Assembly (NCBI GenBank): GCA_965200505.1
Contig: OZ241343.1
Coordinates: 2,852,001-2,916,000 of the forward strand
Origin: VXNE01 sp965200505
GTDB taxonomy: Bacteria; Pseudomonadota; Gammaproteobacteria; Pseudomonadales; Azotimanducaceae
Direction: 5' to 3'
Length of the DNA: 64,000 nucleotides
Below the pieces are notes generated by a model. That model was not told the DNA's origin and ran no database searches. It was given only the letters and a program-made list of their open reading frames with translations. The translations under genes and the position numbers were made by a program. Each line of letters opens with the position of its first letter. Positions within the stretch are counted from its first letter, which is position 1. Shown here piece after piece: positions 25,375 through 34,108 of this stretch.

Positions 25375-27075
25375 TCACTCTGGAATCTCTGTAGATTCCA
25401 GATCTTCAGCATTCGGCGCCTGTCCGCCAACATCGACTTGCTGAGAGATGATTTTCTCCTTTAGCGCATCCGAGATTCTATTGCATCTCCGTTCAAAGAA
25501 CCGTTCGTAGTCATCTCTCGCACTTCCGGATCCACCAAAGTGCTTGTCCCAAATACCGTCTTTCCTAATGTCAATGAAATGAGTCTTCATACTAGCAGCG
25601 ATCCTCCTATTGGCCTTTTGAAACTCCGTCATATACTGAGACGGTTTCTTTGCCCGCATTTTCGCCTTATTGAGCTCTTCATCGACGATGGTGATGTTCA
25701 CGATATGGTTGATGTCGAACGCCTCGTATCTTCCTTCCAAGTACTTCTTCGGAAAAAAGTGATGGTAGTTCTTGCTGTTGGCACGCTTCAACCAATCATT
25801 ACTTATATTGATGCGTGACCTGTGGTTATCGAATCTCCTAGGCTCCTCGCCAGCAAGGAGACATAGAATCGCCTTTACAAAGGCGCGGCCGGTCTTAAAT
25901 TCACCATTCTGATAGATCAACTCCGGAGTTGGGTCAACCGGATAGTCATAGGTCGGCAACTTACCCCCAAGTATGTCATCGATGCGGCGTATGTCTTGTG
26001 CGAGCTTCGTGTCCAACGACTGCGAGTAGCGACCTGCCAACGACGTCCGCCAGAAATAGTCGACAAGACGGTCATGTTTGTCACCAACAGGCGAACGCCT
26101 GTCGTTGGCGAAAAAGTAACTAAGCGGCACAAGTATCGACTGATACGGAAGCAACTCTGAGACCGGAACTCCCAGTGTCAGTCTTAGATAATCAATCGCT
26201 TGGCGAACCCCGTTTTCAGCCTTAGGCCATGTATCGATAAACTCTGCCTTGTCCAGATTTAATATGTCTTGTTTCCTTGTTTCCTTGACCATGATTGCGG
26301 AAATAGCCTGTAGAATAACTATTGGTCGCACAGTACGATAACCAACGTCATCTAGCTCGGCAAGAAGATCATTAGTCTTCTCGAAAAGGTCAAAATCTCG
26401 ATCTGCATCGAAAGTCTTGGCCACCATAATCTCGAAAACTGTCAGCGGCACTCCGCCTACGTTAATTCGCGTAAAAATCTCAGTAGCAACGTCGGTTGAG
26501 GCTTCTTGCACTACAACTATAGAAGCGCTATAAGATCGTATAGATTCCCTATAGCGTAACATCCTGTCGACGTACTCGTCAGGATAGTCTTTCAGACTTG
26601 CTACTATCTCTTCCGAAAGTAAAAGATGAATCGGAATATATGAGTGGGGCTCCATCCCGCTAGGGTTGGTAATCACGAGATCTCGGTCGTCGTCGGCGTT
26701 GAGATCTATGTAGAGTTCGGCAAAGTTTTCGGTCTTGCCTTCTCGATTCACCTCTTTGCCATGCAGCGTCGCGAAAATGCTAGTGAGCCGTTGCTGACCA
26801 TCGAGAACGTACTGCGTGTAGTCTCCTTTAGGCGTCGGCGGGAAATCGATATCTCCGATGTTGCGGACGGTGCGGAGTTGCTCTTTCGTCTTCCACAGGA
26901 TGAACGTTCCTATCGGGTATCCCCGGAGCAGGCTGTCGATGAGCTTGGCAGACTTTGCGCGATTCCAGACGAAATCTCGCTGAAACTGGGGGACCTTAAT
27001 TGCTCCCAATTCGATTTGGCGCATAAGGTCGCCAAGTTGAATGGCGGACGGTTGGGGCATCTGTTGCGGCGTCAT
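25375..27075 (-). CDS. GmrSD-type type IV restriction enzyme (DUF262-DUF1524)
   Basis: A 566-residue fused GmrS-GmrD protein. DUF262 is N-terminal: FQRDFVW at 31-37, VLDGQQRLTSI at 90-100 and FTRINVGGVPLTVFE at 201-215. The C-terminal DUF1524 HNH-like nuclease has YHHFFPKKYL at 437-446, DINHIVNI near 454-461 and N469. These enzymes cut DNA with modified bases such as glucosylated hydroxymethylcytosine. The gene stands alone and is markedly AT-richer than its surroundings, which points to recent transfer. Strong ribosome site (GGAAGGA) before ATG 27075. Confidence 0.88.
   Translation of the reverse strand: MTPQQMPQPSAIQLGDLMRQIELGAIKVPQFQRDFVWNRAKSAKLIDSLLRGYPIGTFILWKTKEQLRTVRNIGDIDFPPTPKGDYTQYVLDGQQRLTSIFATLHGKEVNREGKTENFAELYIDLNADDDRDLVITNPSGMEPHSYIPIHLLLSEEIVASLKDYPDEYVDRMLRYRESIRSYSASIVVVQEASTDVATEIFTRINVGGVPLTVFEIMVAKTFDADRDFDLFEKTNDLLAELDDVGYRTVRPIVILQAISAIMVKETRKQDILNLDKAEFIDTWPKAENGVRQAIDYLRLTLGVPVSELLPYQSILVPLSYFFANDRRSPVGDKHDRLVDYFWRTSLAGRYSQSLDTKLAQDIRRIDDILGGKLPTYDYPVDPTPELIYQNGEFKTGRAFVKAILCLLAGEEPRRFDNHRSRINISNDWLKRANSKNYHHFFPKKYLEGRYEAFDINHIVNITIVDEELNKAKMRAKKPSQYMTEFQKANRRIAASMKTHFIDIRKDGIWDKHFGGSGSARDDYERFFERRCNRISDALKEKIISQQVDVGGQAPNAEDLESTEIPE
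25380..25401 (-). other. Hairpin at the extreme 3' end of the GmrSD-like gene
   Basis: CTGGAATCT-CTGT-AGATTCCAG is a perfect 9-bp-arm hairpin lying inside the last codons of the gene. No T-run follows on the minus strand, so a factor-independent terminator is not certain. It could stabilise the mRNA end. The 143-bp gap beyond it, up to 25232, holds no other gene. Confidence 0.4.
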
Positions 27076-27113
27076 GGTCGTCCTTCCACTGGAGCTCTAC
27101 TGAACGCACCGCG

Positions 27114-27119
27114 ATTATA
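27114..27119 (-). promoter_or_regulatory. -10 hexamer of the GmrSD-like gene
   Basis: A perfect TATAAT on the minus strand, about 39 bp before the ATG at 27075, predicting a leader of roughly 30 bases that includes the GGAAGGA ribosome site. No good -35 is seen at 16-18 bp. Confidence 0.5.
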
Positions 27120-27230
27120 CGACAAGTGGTCCCATCGTCGGATGGCGGCACCGCGACGAAGCCGGAGATGTCCCCGAGCTCGCTCCGGCAGGCAGGATGT
27201 CCCACCCCTGATAGTCAGGCCGGCGTCAGC

Positions 27231-28205
27231 CTACGCCAGCCTATCTGGCGGTTCCTCACCGGCGAAGAAGGCGTCCAGATTGGCGGCCACGCGCATCCCC
27301 ATCGCCACCCGCGTCTCCACGGAGCCACTGCCGAGGTGCGGCAACAGCATCACGTTCTCCAAGGCGATGAGGGCCTTCGGCACTTGCGGTTCGCCCTCAT
27401 AGACGTCGAGGCCGGCACCCGCTAAGTGGCCGGCCTTGAGGGCAGCTGCCAGCGCCGCTTGATCCACCACATCGCCCCGCGCGGTGTTGATGAGGAAGGC
27501 GTCTGGCCGCATCCGCGCCAAGCGCCCGGCGTTCATCAGGTGCCGCGTCGCCGGCGTGGCCGGGCAGTGGAGGGAGACGAAATCCGCCTGTTCCAGCACG
27601 GCTTCCACGCTGTCGCAGGCGCGGGCAGCCACGGCTTCGGCAACGCTTGCCGGTGGTGGAAACGGATCGTGGTAGAGCACCTTCATGCCGAAGCCGAAGT
27701 GGGCGCGCCGCGCCACGGCTTGGCCGATGCGCCCGAAGCCGATGAGGCCAATGGTCTTGCCCGTCACCTTGGCGCCCAGCATGTGCGTGGGGCGCCAACC
27801 CACCCAAGCGCCGGCGCGAACATGGCGCTCGCCCTCCCCGGCGCGTCGGGCGACGGCAAGCAGCAATGTCATCGCCAAGTCCGCGGTGCAGTCCGTCAGC
27901 ACCTCCGGCGTGTTCGTCACCACGATGCCACGCTCTCGCGCCACGGCGAGGTCAACATGGTCGAAGCCCACGCCGTAGCTCGCGATGATGCGCGTCCTTG
28001 GTTCCAAACCATCGAAGAGCGCCGCGTCGATCTTGTCCGTCACGGTCGGGCACAGCGCATCCGCCGCGGTCAACGCTGCACGCAAGGCCGCCCGATCCAA
28101 GGGCGCGTCGGCGGTGTTCCGCGTCAACTCGTAGCGTTCCGCCAAGTGTGCCTCGGCGGCATCCGGCCACGCCCGCGTCAACACCACCTTCGGCCGCTCC
28201 GCCAT
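27231..28205 (-). CDS. D-2-hydroxyacid dehydrogenase (glyoxylate reductase-like)
   Basis: An NAD(P)-dependent D-isomer-specific 2-hydroxyacid dehydrogenase. The dinucleotide site is GLIGFGRIGQAVARRA; the catalytic Arg is in INTARGDVVDQAAL, and the Glu and His are in YEGEPQVP and LLPHLGSGSVETR. The overall pattern is closest to glyoxylate/hydroxypyruvate reductases. The ATG at 28205 (MAERPKVVLTR) is preferred to one 12 bp upstream. 324 residues. Divergent from the glycosyltransferase gene. Exact substrate is inference. Confidence 0.85.
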   Translation of the reverse strand: MAERPKVVLTRAWPDAAEAHLAERYELTRNTADAPLDRAALRAALTAADALCPTVTDKIDAALFDGLEPRTRIIASYGVGFDHVDLAVARERGIVVTNTPEVLTDCTADLAMTLLLAVARRAGEGERHVRAGAWVGWRPTHMLGAKVTGKTIGLIGFGRIGQAVARRAHFGFGMKVLYHDPFPPPASVAEAVAARACDSVEAVLEQADFVSLHCPATPATRHLMNAGRLARMRPDAFLINTARGDVVDQAALAAALKAGHLAGAGLDVYEGEPQVPKALIALENVMLLPHLGSGSVETRVAMGMRVAANLDAFFAGEEPPDRLA

Positions 28206-28276
28206 GTGCCCGCGCATCCTTGAAAGCCGCCCTTGGCACCGTACCTGCCTTGGGCGATTGGCGTATTGTAGGGGCT

Positions 28277-29293
28277 ATGCGCATCCTGCACATCGCGCAC
28301 CAACAGCTTCGGAAGTACGGCGCGACGCGCGTCAGCTGGGCGAAGAAGTTGCACCTCGGCCTCATCAAGGCCGGCCACGACGTGCATGGCTTCAGCGACC
28401 GGGACGTGGCGGCCGTCGAGTCTCCACTGGGCGTGAAGCCCATCGGCCGGCGCCGCGCCAACAAGGTGCTCATGGAGATGGCGGAGGCCGTCGAGCCGCA
28501 CCTCGTCATCGCCGGGCACTGCGATGTCATCACGGATGCCACCTTGGCCGAGTTGAAGCGCCGCCGGCCCGGCCTGGTGCTGGCGCATTGCAACAACGAC
28601 CCCCTGTTCGTGCCGGAGAACGCCGCCCGCATCGAGCGGCGCGCTGGAGTGGTGGACGTGGTGTTCGTCTCCACCGGCGAGGCGGTGCTGCGCCAGCGCT
28701 TCCCCAACGTGGCGGCGCGGCTGCACCACATGCCGAACCCGGTCGATGCGTCCATCGAGTGCCACGACGCCTCTGGCGAAGCCGAGCTGCCCGTGGACCT
28801 CATCTTCTGCGGCAAGAGCAACGCCCACACCGGGCGTTTGGCGCTGGTGGGCTGGTTGCGCGACGCGCTGCCGCGGGGCTTCGCGTTCCGCACACCCGGC
28901 AGCTTTGGTGAGCCGACGGTGTGGGGGCTCGCCTACGACCGCGCGTTGGCGGCGGCGAAGATGGGCTTGAACCTCAACCGCCAAGAAGGCGACCACTGGT
29001 ACTCGTCGGCGCGGATGGCGCAGATGGGCGGCAACGGCCTCTTGGTGTTCACCCATGCGGACAACGGGTTCGACGCGCTCTTCCCCGCCGAAACGCTCGC
29101 CTACTACCGCTCGCGGGAGGAACTGCTGGCCAGCGTCCTCGAGTTCCACCACGACGACGCGAAACGGCGCCATTGGGCCGCCAACACGCGGCGCTTCATG
29201 CACGAAGCCATGAACGCGACGCTGTACGCCCAATACATCGTCGAGGCGGCGTTGGAGCTGCCCTTCAGCCACCCCTACGCTTGGTGCCGATGA
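28277..29293 (+). CDS. CgeB-like glycosyltransferase
   Basis: A 338-residue GT-B-like protein. The N-terminus MRILHIAHQQLRKYG and the C-terminal half (GLNLNRQEGDHWYSSARMAQMGGNGLLVFTH) resemble the glycosyl transferase group 1_2/CgeB family used in surface polysaccharide assembly. Start fixed at ATG 28277; TATTGT lies 8 bp upstream and could make the mRNA leaderless. The stop overlaps the next ATG (ATGA), coupling it to the YrbL-like gene. Confidence 0.7.
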   Translation: MRILHIAHQQLRKYGATRVSWAKKLHLGLIKAGHDVHGFSDRDVAAVESPLGVKPIGRRRANKVLMEMAEAVEPHLVIAGHCDVITDATLAELKRRRPGLVLAHCNNDPLFVPENAARIERRAGVVDVVFVSTGEAVLRQRFPNVAARLHHMPNPVDASIECHDASGEAELPVDLIFCGKSNAHTGRLALVGWLRDALPRGFAFRTPGSFGEPTVWGLAYDRALAAAKMGLNLNRQEGDHWYSSARMAQMGGNGLLVFTHADNGFDALFPAETLAYYRSREELLASVLEFHHDDAKRRHWAANTRRFMHEAMNATLYAQYIVEAALELPFSHPYAWCR

Positions 29294-29958
29294 TCCGCTT
29301 GAGCGACTTGACGCCGTTCGCCCGCGGCGGCAATCGGTTGTGTTTCGTACACCCGCAGCGCCCGGACGTGTGCTTGAAGGTACACCGCCCCGATGTGGGC
29401 TTGGCGGAGAAGCGCCGCCGCAAGGGGCTGAAGGGCCGCCTGAAACCTGCCGCCAGCTTTGACGACAACCGCGATGAGGCCGAGACGCTCGCGGCGCTGC
29501 ACCGGCGCATCGGGCCAGACCTCGCGCGGTTCGCACCGCGGTTCCTCGAATGGGTGGCGACGGACTTGGGCACCGCCATCGCCGTGGATTTGATGCGCGA
29601 CGCGGACCGCGCCATCGCCACCCCGCTCAAGCAATACATCTGGGAGCGCGGCTTGGAACCCCCGCTCTCGGCGGCGCTCGCCGAGTTCAGCGCCTTTTGG
29701 GTGCGCGAGCGCGTGCCTTCCCGGGAATTGCTGCTACACAACGTGGTGGTGCGCCAGCTCGGCGGCGGCGCGTTGCGGCTGGTGGCGGTGGATGGCCTCG
29801 GCAACGCCGATCTGCTGCCATTGTCGCGCTGGTCGGCACGGCTCGCTGAACGCAAGGCGGTGCGCAAAGTGGAACGGCTGCGTGCAAGGATAGATGCGCT
29901 GCTCGCCACCCGGGCCGCCGGCGGCCACCCCGGCGAGCATGGCTTCCTGCGCCGTTGA
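29290..29958 (+). CDS. YrbL-family kinase-like protein
   Basis: A 222-residue protein of the YrbL/PhoP-regulatory-network family, which has a protein-kinase-like fold. It shows GGNRLCFVHP..P..CLKVHR (nucleotide-binding loop and Lys), a central charged linker, and a C-terminal VAVDGLGNADLLPL that may correspond to the metal-binding segment. Family members often lie beside surface-glycan genes, as here. Coupled to the glycosyltransferase by a 4-bp overlap. A role in modifying a lipid or sugar is inference. Confidence 0.7.
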   Translation: MIRLSDLTPFARGGNRLCFVHPQRPDVCLKVHRPDVGLAEKRRRKGLKGRLKPAASFDDNRDEAETLAALHRRIGPDLARFAPRFLEWVATDLGTAIAVDLMRDADRAIATPLKQYIWERGLEPPLSAALAEFSAFWVRERVPSRELLLHNVVVRQLGGGALRLVAVDGLGNADLLPLSRWSARLAERKAVRKVERLRARIDALLATRAAGGHPGEHGFLRR

Positions 29959-29977
29959 CCGGGGCCGCCAAGGCCGC

Positions 29978-30883
29978 TCAGGTGGCGTCGATGCGCTCCG
30001 CGAGCTGGCCCAGCATCGCCTTCAGCGCCGCCGTGAACGCCAAGGGTTGGTCCAGGAAGACGTGGTGCTGGGCGTCTTCAATGCCCACCGCCGGCGTGTC
30101 CGCCCCCAGCAGCTCCAGCATGTATGCCAAGGTGCGGCTCGTGAAGGACTCGCTGTTCTTGCCGTAGATGAGGCCCACCGGCAGCGACAGCGCCGTGTAG
30201 TCCTCGGCATATCGTTCGCCGCCTTTCAGCGTGAGCGGCAGTTCCTCGTCGAACTTCCACGCCCAGCCGCCGTCCACGCGCATCAGGGATTCGCGGGCGA
30301 TGTACTCCATGATGTAGCGGTTCTCGCACGGCTGCGGGGGATATAGGCGGAAACGGCCCCGTGCCGCTTCGCGGTCCGGATAGGTCTTCGGCCGGCCGCC
30401 GCCCATCAGCGGCCGATCCACCACCGGCTCGTCTGGATGGCGGATGCCGGAATCCACCAACACGAGGGCGCCGAAGCGTTGCGGAAACAGGTTCGCCGCC
30501 TTCGCCGCCATCATGCCGCCGAAGCTGTGGCCAACGATGAAGGGGTTGGGGCCCATGCCGGCCGCGTCGCACACCGCGACGATCTCCTGCGCATAGGTCT
30601 CCGCGTCGTAGCGGTAGCGATAGTCGGAATCGCCCATGCCGGTAAGGTCCATGGCGACCACGCGGTGTTCATCCAGCAACTGGGGCGCGATGAAGTCCCA
30701 CCAATGGCTGTGCGCGTTCATGCCGTGGATCAAGAGCACGTCCCGCCGCCCCGCGCCCCGCCAACTGCGGTAGCACACGTCGCACTCGTCCACCTCCACC
30801 GTGGCCGTTTCGCTCGGCGTCTCCACCGCCTGCCAAAACCAATCCGGTATCGCGTTGTCCGCCGCCTTATCCCACCTGGCCAT
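29978..30883 (-). CDS. Alpha/beta hydrolase
   Basis: A 301-residue alpha/beta hydrolase with LLIHGMNAHSHWWD, nucleophile elbow GHSFGGMMA, an acidic segment LIYGKNSE and a C-terminal His in AQHHVFLDQP. The ATG at 30883 begins at the natural N-terminus; the longer frame upstream runs through the conserved leader element (30908-30923). Substrate unknown. No signal peptide. It lies downstream of the restriction-modification genes on the same strand. Confidence 0.8.
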   Translation of the reverse strand: MARWDKAADNAIPDWFWQAVETPSETATVEVDECDVCYRSWRGAGRRDVLLIHGMNAHSHWWDFIAPQLLDEHRVVAMDLTGMGDSDYRYRYDAETYAQEIVAVCDAAGMGPNPFIVGHSFGGMMAAKAANLFPQRFGALVLVDSGIRHPDEPVVDRPLMGGGRPKTYPDREAARGRFRLYPPQPCENRYIMEYIARESLMRVDGGWAWKFDEELPLTLKGGERYAEDYTALSLPVGLIYGKNSESFTSRTLAYMLELLGADTPAVGIEDAQHHVFLDQPLAFTAALKAMLGQLAERIDAT

Positions 30884-30907
30884 TGAACCGCACCCGCGTT
30901 GCCAACT

Positions 30908-30923
30908 TGGGAATACTACCCCT
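30908..30923 (-). repeat. Direct repeat, copy 1 (leader of the hydrolase gene)
   Basis: TGGGAATACTACCCCT (plus-strand reading) is identical to 33082-33097. It lies 24 bp before the hydrolase start codon, and the bases between also resemble those before the methyltransferase start. The two copies flank the restriction-modification pair. Confidence 0.75.
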
Positions 30924-31035
30924 AAGCCTTGGGGTGTTTCGCGCTGCGTCGGGCCACGGCCCTTGTTGTTAGACGAGCACAGCCCCCGGCTTCCCAAAAC
31001 GCGACGGGCGAGTGGCCGCTAGATCGCGGCTTCAA

Positions 31036-32022
31036 CTAACGACTGGCGGGTATGGTTCCAGGAACGTGGAAGGTCGCAACCGGCGGCGTCTCGTCAAGTT
31101 TACGGGTGATGCTGTGCAGCGTTGGGATGTGTGGGGCACCGAGCAACTCCAGCCAACACGTTCGCGAGCCTTGTCCGCTTCGGATGGGGCCGGAATAGAG
31201 GGCCACCGGTCGCGCTAGGTCCGAAACGAGCAAATTGACTTCACCGGGTGTCCAGTTCGGCGCTCGGAGGGCGTCGAGCGGCAGAGCAGTGTTGGTTCGG
31301 ATGTAGTCCACCAGACGATCTTGAACTACCCAGATTGTTCGTCCTCCCCAGCTATTGGCGGCTTCCGACTTCGCGATCATCTGTGATGCCATCCTTGCCC
31401 ACACCTGCCGCACGTTGACGCCGGGTGCCTCCACAGGAGCGTTGACTGGTGTGTGCGCGAACAGCACGGCTCGCCTGAAGGCGCCTTGAATGTCGGTGCC
31501 CTTGGCTCGGTTGCCGCCGGATGTGGAGCACGTCATCACCTCGACGACGATTGGAGGCGCACCGACTCTCGTGCTGCGCAGAACATAGTCCAAGCGGTAG
31601 TTGAAACGTCCACCCCGTGGACCTACTTCCATCAACGACACTTCCGTCCAAACGGCAACTTCCTCGTTCGGTTCGAAGCCCGCGATGGCGAACACTCGGT
31701 TGGCAAGCTCCGCTTGACCGTCCGCCACGCCGTGTGGCCCGAAGGTCAACAATCGCCTCGGGCAAATCGCCCACATCACGTCGTCCCTCGGCAGCCGCAC
31801 GGAGCATACGCCGCACGGCAGATGACCTCCCGTCGCCTCTCCGACCTCCCGTTCGAAGAACGGACCAAGCGCTGGATCCGATGCCGCCACCCGCGCCATG
31901 TCGCGGTTGCCGCCACCATCGCAGGTGGTCCGCGTAAAGGGACACACCGCCGTCCTGCAGGCGGCTTGATCCATCACACCGGCCCGGAGTGGTTGGCCAA
32001 AGAGCTCCTCGACTACAGACAC
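31036..32022 (-). CDS. NotI-like type II restriction endonuclease
   Basis: A 328-residue protein with the NotI-family layout: a cysteine cluster (CPF at 27-29, Cys34, CSV at 73-75, ICP at 86-88) that in NotI binds iron, then a PD-(D/E)xK-like core with RLDYVL (Asp145) and IVVEVMTCSTSGG (Glu161). In NotI the residue two after the Glu is Gln; here it is Met163. The start overlaps the methyltransferase 3' end by 10 bp, the expected pairing with a protecting methylase. NotI cuts an eight-base GC-only site; the target here cannot be read from sequence. Confidence 0.75.
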   Translation of the reverse strand: MSVVEELFGQPLRAGVMDQAACRTAVCPFTRTTCDGGGNRDMARVAASDPALGPFFEREVGEATGGHLPCGVCSVRLPRDDVMWAICPRRLLTFGPHGVADGQAELANRVFAIAGFEPNEEVAVWTEVSLMEVGPRGGRFNYRLDYVLRSTRVGAPPIVVEVMTCSTSGGNRAKGTDIQGAFRRAVLFAHTPVNAPVEAPGVNVRQVWARMASQMIAKSEAANSWGGRTIWVVQDRLVDYIRTNTALPLDALRAPNWTPGEVNLLVSDLARPVALYSGPIRSGQGSRTCWLELLGAPHIPTLHSITRKLDETPPVATFHVPGTIPASR

Positions 32023-33056
32023 AGCGCCTCACGCACTTGGGCGGCTGCGGCGCGGGCCAGGGGCGGCGGGACGGCGTTCGCCACTTGGCGGTGCTGGTCC
32101 AAATCCCGCACTCGGCCGGTGCGGCGGCGGATGGGGCCCTCAAACACGTGTCGGTCTGGGAAGCCCTGCAGGCGCGCCGCCTCGCGGGGGGTGATGTAGC
32201 GGTCTTCCAACGGATGGTAGAGCGCTTCCCCGCAACGCAGCGTCGGGGCGATGCCTCGGCGGTGCAGGCGCCGGTACTTCGTGGTGTCTTTGCGCGTGAG
32301 GTTGCGCAGGATGTCCGGTGGCACATCCGGGGCTTTCGCCAGCCACAGCCCTTCCGGGACATAGGCGATGCGCTCCCGGTCCCGGTCGGGCGTGACGTCG
32401 ATGTGGTTCGCCACCGGGGGCGCCTCATCCGGTGCAGAGGGCACTGGCAGACCGCGCAGCGCGGCACCTACCGTCTCGGTCTTGATGGTTGGCGGCGGGA
32501 AGGTGAAGGGGGCGCCGGCCGGCAGGCACACGAGCAACGCGCGCCGCCGCCGTTGCGCGACGCCGTGGGCTTGCGCGTCCACCACGTCCACATGCATGTC
32601 ATAGCCAAGCGACCGGAACGCCGCACGCAGCTCTTCCAGCAAGTGCCGCCCCGTCGGCACCTGTGTGCGCAGGAAGTTGGGCACCTGTTCGATGAGCACC
32701 GCGAGGGGACGGACGACGCGGGCAAAGCGCAGCACTTCGAAGATCAACGCGCCGCGCGGATCCTCCAAGCCCCCTCGCTTGCCGATCTGGCTGAACGGTT
32801 GGCACGGTGGGCCACCGTGCAGCAGCCCCACTTCGCCAGGCTGCAACTCCAGCACGTCCAAAAGTCGCTGCGGATCAACCACGCGCACGTCTGCTTGCCA
32901 GACGACTTTGCGGGGCGCGTTGCGGCGCAGAGTGGCGGCACAGTGCGGGTCACTCTCGATGGCGCAGACGGTCTTGAACCCCGCCTTCTCCACACCGATG
33001 TCCATGCCGCCGGCACCGGCGAACAGGCTGACCGCCGCACTATGCCTCCCCGCCAT
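32013..33056 (-). CDS. DNA (cytosine-5) methyltransferase
   Basis: A 347-residue C5-methyltransferase. Motif I is LFAGAGGMDIG (11-21), motif IV GGPPCQPFS with catalytic Cys85, motif VI IEQV (Glu123; usually ENV), motif VIII QRRRR (168-172) and motif X QVANAVPPPLA near the end. It should protect the host site cut by the overlapping NotI-like enzyme. The start at ATG 33056 lies 25 bp downstream of the 16-bp direct repeat. Base composition resembles the host genes, unlike the GmrSD gene. Confidence 0.9.
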   Translation of the reverse strand: MAGRHSAAVSLFAGAGGMDIGVEKAGFKTVCAIESDPHCAATLRRNAPRKVVWQADVRVVDPQRLLDVLELQPGEVGLLHGGPPCQPFSQIGKRGGLEDPRGALIFEVLRFARVVRPLAVLIEQVPNFLRTQVPTGRHLLEELRAAFRSLGYDMHVDVVDAQAHGVAQRRRRALLVCLPAGAPFTFPPPTIKTETVGAALRGLPVPSAPDEAPPVANHIDVTPDRDRERIAYVPEGLWLAKAPDVPPDILRNLTRKDTTKYRRLHRRGIAPTLRCGEALYHPLEDRYITPREAARLQGFPDRHVFEGPIRRRTGRVRDLDQHRQVANAVPPPLARAAAAQVREALCL

Positions 33057-33081
33057 CGAAAAACCGCCCGCGCCGCTTTGG

Positions 33082-33097
33082 TGGGAATACTACCCCT
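33082..33097 (-). repeat. Direct repeat, copy 2 (leader of the methyltransferase gene)
   Basis: Identical to 30908-30923 (TGGGAATACTACCCCT on the plus strand) and at almost the same distance, 25 bp, from its start codon. On the minus strand it contains TAGTAT, which could serve as a -10. Confidence 0.75.
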
Positions 33098-33251
33098 TGC
33101 GCGGGTGCCAGACGATGCAATCGCCACCCGCCTTGGGCAACATATGGTGGCGGTCGCCGCGGCGCACATCATCCTCTGTGCGTTCGGCCCGCGAGCATTG
33201 CGCGGCTGGGTCGCCGGGCCGCCACAAGAATCGCCAAACAAGGAGCGCCGC

Positions 33252-34088
33252 ATGGCCTACGAGCAGATTCGCTATGACTTGGAGGACCACATCCTCACCC
33301 TCACGCTGCACCGCCCGGAGAAGCTGAACGCGTTCACCACCCGCATGTGCAAGGAGCTCATCGACGCCTTCGACCGCGCCGACGCGGACGATGACGTGCG
33401 GGCCATCATCGTCACCGGTGCCGGGCGCGGTTTTTGCGCGGGGGCGGACCTCGGCGCCGGCAGCCGCGCCTTCGAGCGCGACGGGCTGAAACGCGATGGC
33501 GGCGGCGTGCTCACCCTGCGCATCTTCGACTGCAACAAACCCGTCATCGCCGCCATCAATGGCCCGGCGGTGGGGGTCGGCGCGACGATGACGCTGGCGA
33601 TGGACCTGCGGCTCGCCGCGAACCACGCCCGCTTTGGCTTCGTCTTCGCCCGCCGCGGCATCGTGCCGGAAGCCTGTTCGAGTTGGTTCCTGCCCCGCGT
33701 GGTGGGCATCGGCAAGGCATTGGAGTGGAGCCTCTCGGGGCGCGTGTTCGATGCCGAGGAGGCGCACGCCGCGGGCCTCGTGCAGAGCCTACATTCCAAA
33801 GAGTCCCTCATCGGCGCGGCGCGCGCCATCGCCGGGGAAATCGTGCGTGATTGCTCGCGGCCGTCCGTCGCGCTCACGCGCCAGATGATGTGGCGGATGT
33901 TGGGCGCGGACCATCCCATGGAGGCGCACAAGCTGGATTCGCGCGCCATCTACCACTTGGGGCGCGGCGCGGACGCCAAGGAAGGCGTCGCTTCGTTCCT
34001 GGAGAAACGCCCGGCGGCGTTTAGCGGTAAAGTAAGCGCCGACATGCCGGACTTCTTCCCGTGGTGGGAAACGAGGCAATTCGACTGA
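33252..34088 (+). CDS. Enoyl-CoA hydratase/isomerase
   Basis: A crotonase-fold enzyme of 278 residues: RPEKLNAFTTRM at the CoA-binding N-terminus, AGRGFCAGADLG and INGPAVGVGATMTLAMD forming the oxyanion hole, and GIVPEACSSWFLPRVVG with the catalytic Glu region. The ATG at 33252 has AGGAG 6 bp upstream, which decides the start against a far longer frame lying antisense to the methyltransferase. Probable role in fatty-acid or acyl-CoA breakdown. Confidence 0.88.
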   Translation: MAYEQIRYDLEDHILTLTLHRPEKLNAFTTRMCKELIDAFDRADADDDVRAIIVTGAGRGFCAGADLGAGSRAFERDGLKRDGGGVLTLRIFDCNKPVIAAINGPAVGVGATMTLAMDLRLAANHARFGFVFARRGIVPEACSSWFLPRVVGIGKALEWSLSGRVFDAEEAHAAGLVQSLHSKESLIGAARAIAGEIVRDCSRPSVALTRQMMWRMLGADHPMEAHKLDSRAIYHLGRGADAKEGVASFLEKRPAAFSGKVSADMPDFFPWWETRQFD

Positions 34089-34108
34089 CCGTTCTACGGA
34101 GGCTCACG

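Noticed and set aside
31989..33251. Long upstream extension of the enoyl-CoA hydratase frame
   Set aside because: Antisense to the methyltransferase; the AGGAG and conserved N-terminus place the true start at 33252.
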